In this document: positions 38,309 to 42,152 of the stretch, piece after piece
How positions within the stretch are numbered: the first letter of the stretch is position 1
How the letters are laid out: each line of letters starts with the position of its first letter
Virus record (IMG/VR): IMGVR_UViG_3300009082_000035
Location: 1 to 42,152 of that record
Strand: one strand, 5' to 3'
Origin: a virus
DNA length: 42,152 bases
Notes under the pieces: generated by a model
What the model was told of the DNA's origin: nothing
What the model saw: the letters and a program-made list of their open reading frames with translations, nothing else
Database searches by the model: none
Program-made: the position numbers and the translations under genes

Positions 38309-39566
38309 AGCAATAGAAATTTTAAAATCAGGAGCAAATGTATTTCTTACTGGACAGCCAGGGTGTGGAAAAACATACACCATCAATAAATTTGTTGAAG
38401 AAAGGGAGAGACGATACGGAGTGGCTATCACTGCATCAACCGGGATTGCAGCCACCCACATCGGAGGTGTAACAATCCACTCATGGGCTGGGCTAGGAGA
38501 TCTTCTTTACGATATAGAGCAAGGTAAGGAAATTTCAGACTCTAAGATTAGAGAGATTGCCAATCGAAGATGGATCTTGTGGAAAATCAGAAAAACATCA
38601 GTACTTGTTATTGATGAAGTTTCAATGCTCCCTGGGGTATTGCTTGATATTGTGGACCGTATTTGCAGAGAAGCGAAAGGCAAAGAGGATGAACCGTTCG
38701 GAGGACTTCAGGTAATTCTTGTTGGGGATATGTTTCAACTTCCACCAGTAACAAAAAAAGGGAGAGAAGTAGACTTTGTTTATAAATCTAAAGCGTGGAA
38801 AGAATTAAATTTAAAAATTTGTAACATCACCGAACGACACAGACAAGAAGATGATAACTATTTCGAAGTTCTTACTGCCATGAGGAATGGGCAACTCGAA
38901 CAAAAACATTTAGACATTTTAAAACAGCGCACAAAAATAGAAAAAGATGAAGCAATCACTAAATTATTCACACACAATGGTGATGTCGATTATCTAAATT
39001 ATACTGAACTTGAGAAGCTCGAAGGTAAGCCAAAAGAATACAAAATGACAGAAGGGGGGAATCCTAATCTGGTAAAAATCTTAAAAAAAAGCTGTCTGTC
39101 TCCGGAGTTTTTAGAATTAAAAGAGGGAGCGCTTGTGATGTTTACTAGGAATAATCCAGACGAAGGATTTGTGAATGGGACACTTGGAAAAGTATCTGGG
39201 TTTAACCAACACGGAGAACCAATTATTTCTATTAAAATAGATGGTGAATACACTTCGCAAATTACTCCGACTAGAATGGAATGGGTCATAAAAGTAGATG
39301 GACAAGTGGAGGCGTGGATAGAACAGATGCCATTACGCCTTGCCTGGGCCATTACAGTTCACAAGAGCCAGGGAATGTCCCTGGATAGCGCCATAATTGA
39401 CCTTTCCAGCTCTTTTGAGTACGGCCAGGGGTATGTTGCCCTATCGAGAGTAAAATCTCTAGCAGGGCTTTTTCTTGAAGGATTGAACGACAAGGCCCTA
39501 CTTATGCACCCTGAAATAGTCGAAAAAGATAAAGAATTTATGTTAAAATCTAAATCAAACGAATAA
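38295..39566 (+). CDS. SF1B DNA helicase (Pif1/Dda/RecD2-like)
   Basis: A 423-residue protein. Walker A GQPGCGKT is at residues 20-27, then ITASTGIAATHIGGVTIHSW (Pif1/Dda motif Ia), VLVIDEVSMLPG (motif II) and VGDMFQLPPV (motif III). Late motifs are WAITVHKSQGMSLDSAIIDL and YVALSRV. These are the marks of a 5'-3' SF1B helicase as in T4 Dda, which helps start replication and remove bound proteins. It overlaps the nitroreductase-like gene by 14 bases. Confidence 0.85.
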   Translation: MTQNKAIEILKSGANVFLTGQPGCGKTYTINKFVEERERRYGVAITASTGIAATHIGGVTIHSWAGLGDLLYDIEQGKEISDSKIREIANRRWILWKIRKTSVLVIDEVSMLPGVLLDIVDRICREAKGKEDEPFGGLQVILVGDMFQLPPVTKKGREVDFVYKSKAWKELNLKICNITERHRQEDDNYFEVLTAMRNGQLEQKHLDILKQRTKIEKDEAITKLFTHNGDVDYLNYTELEKLEGKPKEYKMTEGGNPNLVKILKKSCLSPEFLELKEGALVMFTRNNPDEGFVNGTLGKVSGFNQHGEPIISIKIDGEYTSQITPTRMEWVIKVDGQVEAWIEQMPLRLAWAITVHKSQGMSLDSAIIDLSSSFEYGQGYVALSRVKSLAGLFLEGLNDKALLMHPEIVEKDKEFMLKSKSNE

Positions 39567-39574
39567 ATAATATT

Positions 39575-40249
39575 ATGTTTAAAGAAACAAAAGACGGACA
39601 AACACATAGCATGAATGATGGGTGTGGAGATCCACATCACAATATTCCAAAGATTATCCATCAGATTTGGGTTGGGCCTAGGCCAAGACCTGATCACTGG
39701 ATGCAGACATGGAAAGACAAGCACCCTGACTGGGAATATATTCTCTGGAACGAAGAAAATATTAAAGGTTTTGAGAATCAAAAACTCATTGATTATTGTA
39801 TGGAGCACAAGCTCTACCATGGGGTTTCAGACATAGTTCGGTACGAAATTTTGTATCGACATGGAGGATTTGTGGCACCGGCTGATAGTGAATGCGTTAA
39901 CCCAATAGATGAACTCATTGACATCGAAGAAGATTGTTTCGCTTGTTATCAAGGGGGTACTAGGCACCCAAAACTTATTTCTCCTCACCTTGCCACAACC
40001 AAAGAAAACATCTTAATGAGGGCGATGATTAATGCCTTGAGTGAGAAAAGAATTGTGGAAATACCATGGGTAGAAACTGGAAATTTATTATTAACCAGCA
40101 TGATAAAAAAGCTTAATTATCATCTCAAGATTTACCCATACTATTTTTTTATCCCCGAATACAATGATGGGACAAAATACACCGGAGATGGTAAAATTTA
40201 TGCAATACATAAGTGGTACACCACTAAAAAATTATGGAAATCGGAATAA
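39575..40249 (+). CDS. Glycosyltransferase, Och1/capsular-sugar type
   Basis: A 224-residue protein. IPKIIHQIWVGPRPRP near residue 24, then SDIVRYEILYRHGGFVAPAD with the DSE triad (Asp104-Glu106) in place of DXD, match the DXD-containing sugar transferases (Och1/Gly_transf_sug). The expected loop before the DXD is present. It should transfer a sugar from a nucleotide donor. Possible acceptors are host surface glycans, phage DNA or a virion protein. It begins a run of three such genes. Confidence 0.7.
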   Translation: MFKETKDGQTHSMNDGCGDPHHNIPKIIHQIWVGPRPRPDHWMQTWKDKHPDWEYILWNEENIKGFENQKLIDYCMEHKLYHGVSDIVRYEILYRHGGFVAPADSECVNPIDELIDIEEDCFACYQGGTRHPKLISPHLATTKENILMRAMINALSEKRIVEIPWVETGNLLLTSMIKKLNYHLKIYPYYFFIPEYNDGTKYTGDGKIYAIHKWYTTKKLWKSE

Positions 40250-40908
40250 CTACAATTGTTTATAATGGCTACGGAAAATTTCTAAAGCAATGGCTTGACG
40301 GAATTTCAAGATTGAAACATCAACCAAAATATATCACAGTAGTTCTTGGAAAAGATCACGGGGTCCCAATGTTTGGAGTTCCTAATGAAATAAATTGTAT
40401 TGAAAGTAATTCAGACAACATGGGGACATTACGAAATCTTGCTGTTGAAAATACTCCAACCGAATGGATAATGAATTTAGATGTAGATGACGAGGTACTT
40501 CCTTGGGCCATTGCTGAGTTTGAAAAATACCAAGAGGCAGACATTATCGTTTCTTCTTATATAAATCTTGGAAAAAATAATTTCATTGTTTCTCCTAAAA
40601 TAAACAAAGAAGTTTTGCTATCAAAGGAGTATTACATAAGGGGAAATAATTTCATGCATGGTGGAATCCCCTTCAAAAGAAAACTTTGGGAGAAATCAAA
40701 ATATCACGAAAATGAATGCTCTAATTCTTTATTTTGGATAGACTGTGCTGTTCAGAATCCAGTCTTTGCGCAAACTCAACTTCCATGTTTAACTTACAAC
40801 AGGAGAGAGCAAAGTCATTCTGATGTTGATCAAACAAAAAGGAACAAAAGATTTAATATTATTAATAATTATAGATTAAAGAAAATCAATGAAACTATCA
40901 ATTTATAG
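40234..40908 (+). CDS. Glycosyltransferase-A-fold protein (family-2-like)
   Basis: A 224-residue protein. A Rossmann-like start (EIGITTIVYNGYGKFLKQWL) and the metal-binding segment WIMNLDVDDEVLP (Asp83, Asp85) indicate a GT-A fold. A mid segment (YIRGNNFMHGGIPFKRKLWE) resembles the acceptor-side region of family-2 enzymes. It overlaps both neighbours by 16-20 bases, so the three genes were probably acquired or kept as one unit. Donor and acceptor unknown. Confidence 0.65.
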   Translation: MEIGITTIVYNGYGKFLKQWLDGISRLKHQPKYITVVLGKDHGVPMFGVPNEINCIESNSDNMGTLRNLAVENTPTEWIMNLDVDDEVLPWAIAEFEKYQEADIIVSSYINLGKNNFIVSPKINKEVLLSKEYYIRGNNFMHGGIPFKRKLWEKSKYHENECSNSLFWIDCAVQNPVFAQTQLPCLTYNRREQSHSDVDQTKRNKRFNIINNYRLKKINETINL

Positions 40909-41767
40909 CATCATAAAAAACGAAGAAGCAGAAATCAGGCAAATGCTTGAGACAGTTAAAGATGCTGACGAATTGGTTGTTTGCATCGATGATACAACTA
41001 CAGACAAATCAGAAGAAATTGCTCGAGAATATACTGATAAAGTTTTTAAATTCAAATGGGACGATGATTTTGCTAAAGCTAAAAATGAAGCTGCCTCCCA
41101 CTGTACCGGAGACTGGGTGATGTCAATTGATGGAGATTGCCGTCTCGAAGAAGGTGGAATTGCTAAGATAAAGGCAATGATTGAGACTACGAAGCAGGAT
41201 GTTTTGAATGTCACACTAAGCTCAATCCAGTGGAAAAACAATACTCATCGAAGGGGGAAAATTTACAGGAATAATGGTAAGATTTTTTATCAAGGAATGG
41301 CCCACGAAGACTTGAATGCTTTTGGCCACGATCACGAATCAGGGATATTGCCAGTGATTTATTACGGATATTCAATTAATCACAAGATAGACCCTGATCG
41401 ATATCTTCGAATTTTAACCAAACAAGTTGATGCCAACCCTACCAGTCCACGCCCTCAATTCTACCTGGCCAGAGAATACATGTATAAAAAAGACTATGGC
41501 ACAGCAATAGCTTTGTTCCGGGAATACCTCAAAATATCAAAGTATGACAAAGAAAGAACTGAGGCACTTTTGCACATGGCTCAATGCTATTGGTGGACCA
41601 AACAAGGAGGCAAAGCTAGGGAGACATGTATCCAGGCAGTATTAAGCAACCCAGACCACAGAGGAGTTCTGAATTTTATGTCGACAATTTATAATGAACC
41701 TTGGAAGTCGAAATGGAAGCGCATAGCTGACAATGCTACCAATAAGGATGTAATGTTTTGTAAATAA
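40889..41767 (+). CDS. Family-2 glycosyltransferase with TPR-like tail
   Basis: A 292-residue protein. YSIIKNEEAEIRQMLETVKD and VVCIDDTTTD give the nucleotide-sugar half. FKWDDDFAKAKNEAASHCTG and VMSIDGDCRLEEGG give the DXD region (Asp81-Asp83). The family commonly reads K.....W.DDF..A.N....A..GDW...LD.D. Residues about 185-270 look like TPR helices (QFYLAREYMYKKDYGTAIAL). Similar enzymes glycosylate surface polymers or peptides. The TPR part may bind its target. Confidence 0.75.
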   Translation: MKLSIYSIIKNEEAEIRQMLETVKDADELVVCIDDTTTDKSEEIAREYTDKVFKFKWDDDFAKAKNEAASHCTGDWVMSIDGDCRLEEGGIAKIKAMIETTKQDVLNVTLSSIQWKNNTHRRGKIYRNNGKIFYQGMAHEDLNAFGHDHESGILPVIYYGYSINHKIDPDRYLRILTKQVDANPTSPRPQFYLAREYMYKKDYGTAIALFREYLKISKYDKERTEALLHMAQCYWWTKQGGKARETCIQAVLSNPDHRGVLNFMSTIYNEPWKSKWKRIADNATNKDVMFCK

Positions 41768-41771
41768 AAAT

Positions 41772-42152
41772 ATGGAAACACAAAATAAAAAATTAATACT
41801 TCCCAAACCTCATATTTCTTGGTCCCAACTATCCTGTTGGTTATCAAACCCAACTCGATATCGTAAGGAGTACTTTGACAATGGAGCGAAACTAAATTCA
41901 AAATATCTAAGTTTTGGGAAAGATATCGCCACCTTAATCGAGAATGGACAGCATAAAACTCTACTCCCTGACCTACAATGCTATGATACCCCTGAGTTCA
42001 AGATTGAGTGTCTCGTGCAAGGTGTTCCAATTCTTTCCTTCCTTGATAGTTACAACAAAGTAGAAACAATCGATGTTCCGGCCAATGTTTTCAGGGAATA
42101 CAAAACTGGCAAAGTGCCCTGGGACAAGGCTAGGGTCCAGAAGCACGACCAA
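41772..42152 (+). CDS. RecB/Cas4-like PD-(D/E)XK nuclease, truncated by right edge
   Basis: The open frame covers 127 codons to the window end. ISWSQLSCWLSNPTRYRKEY at about residues 15-34 matches the start of RecB-like exonucleases. ILSFLDSYN (Asp92) and VFREYKTGKVPWDK (Glu109, Lys111) give the PD-(D/E)XK core, and VQKHDQ begins the Q motif. Such phage enzymes degrade DNA ends in recombination and replication. Many homologues have 250-300 residues, so over half is probably missing. Confidence 0.75.
   Translation, partial: METQNKKLILPKPHISWSQLSCWLSNPTRYRKEYFDNGAKLNSKYLSFGKDIATLIENGQHKTLLPDLQCYDTPEFKIECLVQGVPILSFLDSYNKVETIDVPANVFREYKTGKVPWDKARVQKHDQ

Noticed and set aside
1-42152. CRISPR arrays, tRNA and rRNA genes
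   Set aside because: No regular repeat-spacer array was seen. No cloverleaf with a TTC-loop was noticed in the intergenic regions I read. A proper tRNA scan was not possible, so a tRNA inside dense coding DNA could have been missed.
1-42152. UGA or UAG recoding, as in some uncultured phages and hosts
   Set aside because: Many genes end in TGA within ATGA overlaps and others in TAG, and the large genes are intact under the standard bacterial code.
1-42152. Integrase, repressor/Cro switch or other signs of a temperate phage
   Set aside because: No tyrosine or serine recombinase motif or attachment-site-like pair was seen. The RHH and MucR-like proteins alone do not show lysogeny. The missing part of the genome could still hold such genes.

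Overview
This window is a fragment of a tailed double-stranded DNA bacteriophage genome, open at both ends: the first gene runs off the left edge and the last off the right edge. It is AT-rich apart from two GC-richer stretches. UGA works as a normal stop codon, often in ATGA stop-start overlaps, so the host is not a UGA-recoding lineage. Most genes have no Shine-Dalgarno sequence and are preceded by A/T-only leaders ending in ATATATG or ATTATG. That suggests a host with SD-independent initiation, such as Bacteroidota or Patescibacteria, but the host cannot be fixed from this sequence. A large portal protein, a hub protein of the P22 tail-stabiliser type, and no visible tape-measure or major tail-tube gene suggest a podovirus-like particle. 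The missing sequence could change that view.

Layout. The genome is divergent around a control region at about 21.06-21.87 kb. Everything to the left (1-21.02 kb) is on the minus strand and holds packaging, virion and lysis genes. In transcription order these are three small Cys-rich proteins, small terminase, a 43-residue protein, large terminase, an inserted HNH endonuclease with a 58-residue follower, portal, three unknown proteins, scaffold, a decoration-like protein, major capsid, a small beta protein, a coiled-coil protein, a collagen-like fibre, a membrane/coiled-coil protein, a cysteine-peptidase endolysin, a holin, a neck protein, a second collagen-like protein, a tail hub, a tail fibre, and two disordered virion proteins, one with a peptidoglycan-binding domain.

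Everything to the right (21.87-42.15 kb) is on the plus strand in three blocks. Block 1 (21.87-27.02 kb) is a run of small, mostly unknown early genes with GC-richer codon use, including a MucR-type zinc finger and single-span membrane proteins. Block 2 (27.18-34.63 kb) holds an SSB-like protein, an Acb2-like anti-CBASS candidate, a pyrimidine-dimer glycosylase, an endonuclease VII, a primase-SF3 helicase, an HNH/papain-like fusion, an SF2 helicase and a resolvase-like nuclease. Block 3 (34.73 kb to the end) holds a ribbon-helix-helix protein, several unknowns, a nitroreductase-like protein, a Pif1/Dda-type helicase, three glycosyltransferases and a RecB-like nuclease.

The three plus-strand blocks each begin with a related control module: a DnaA-box-like element (TTATCMMCA) just upstream of a sigma-70-like promoter. 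In modules 2 and 3 this is preceded by a palindrome sharing the core TTTCAGCTGAA. The control region also carries seven exact copies of GGGGCAGAT within 280 bases, mostly as inverted pairs. This looks like a replication-origin or packaging-site structure and is, with the shared promoter module, the most unusual thing in the window. All functional statements come from reading motifs by eye; no database search was run.
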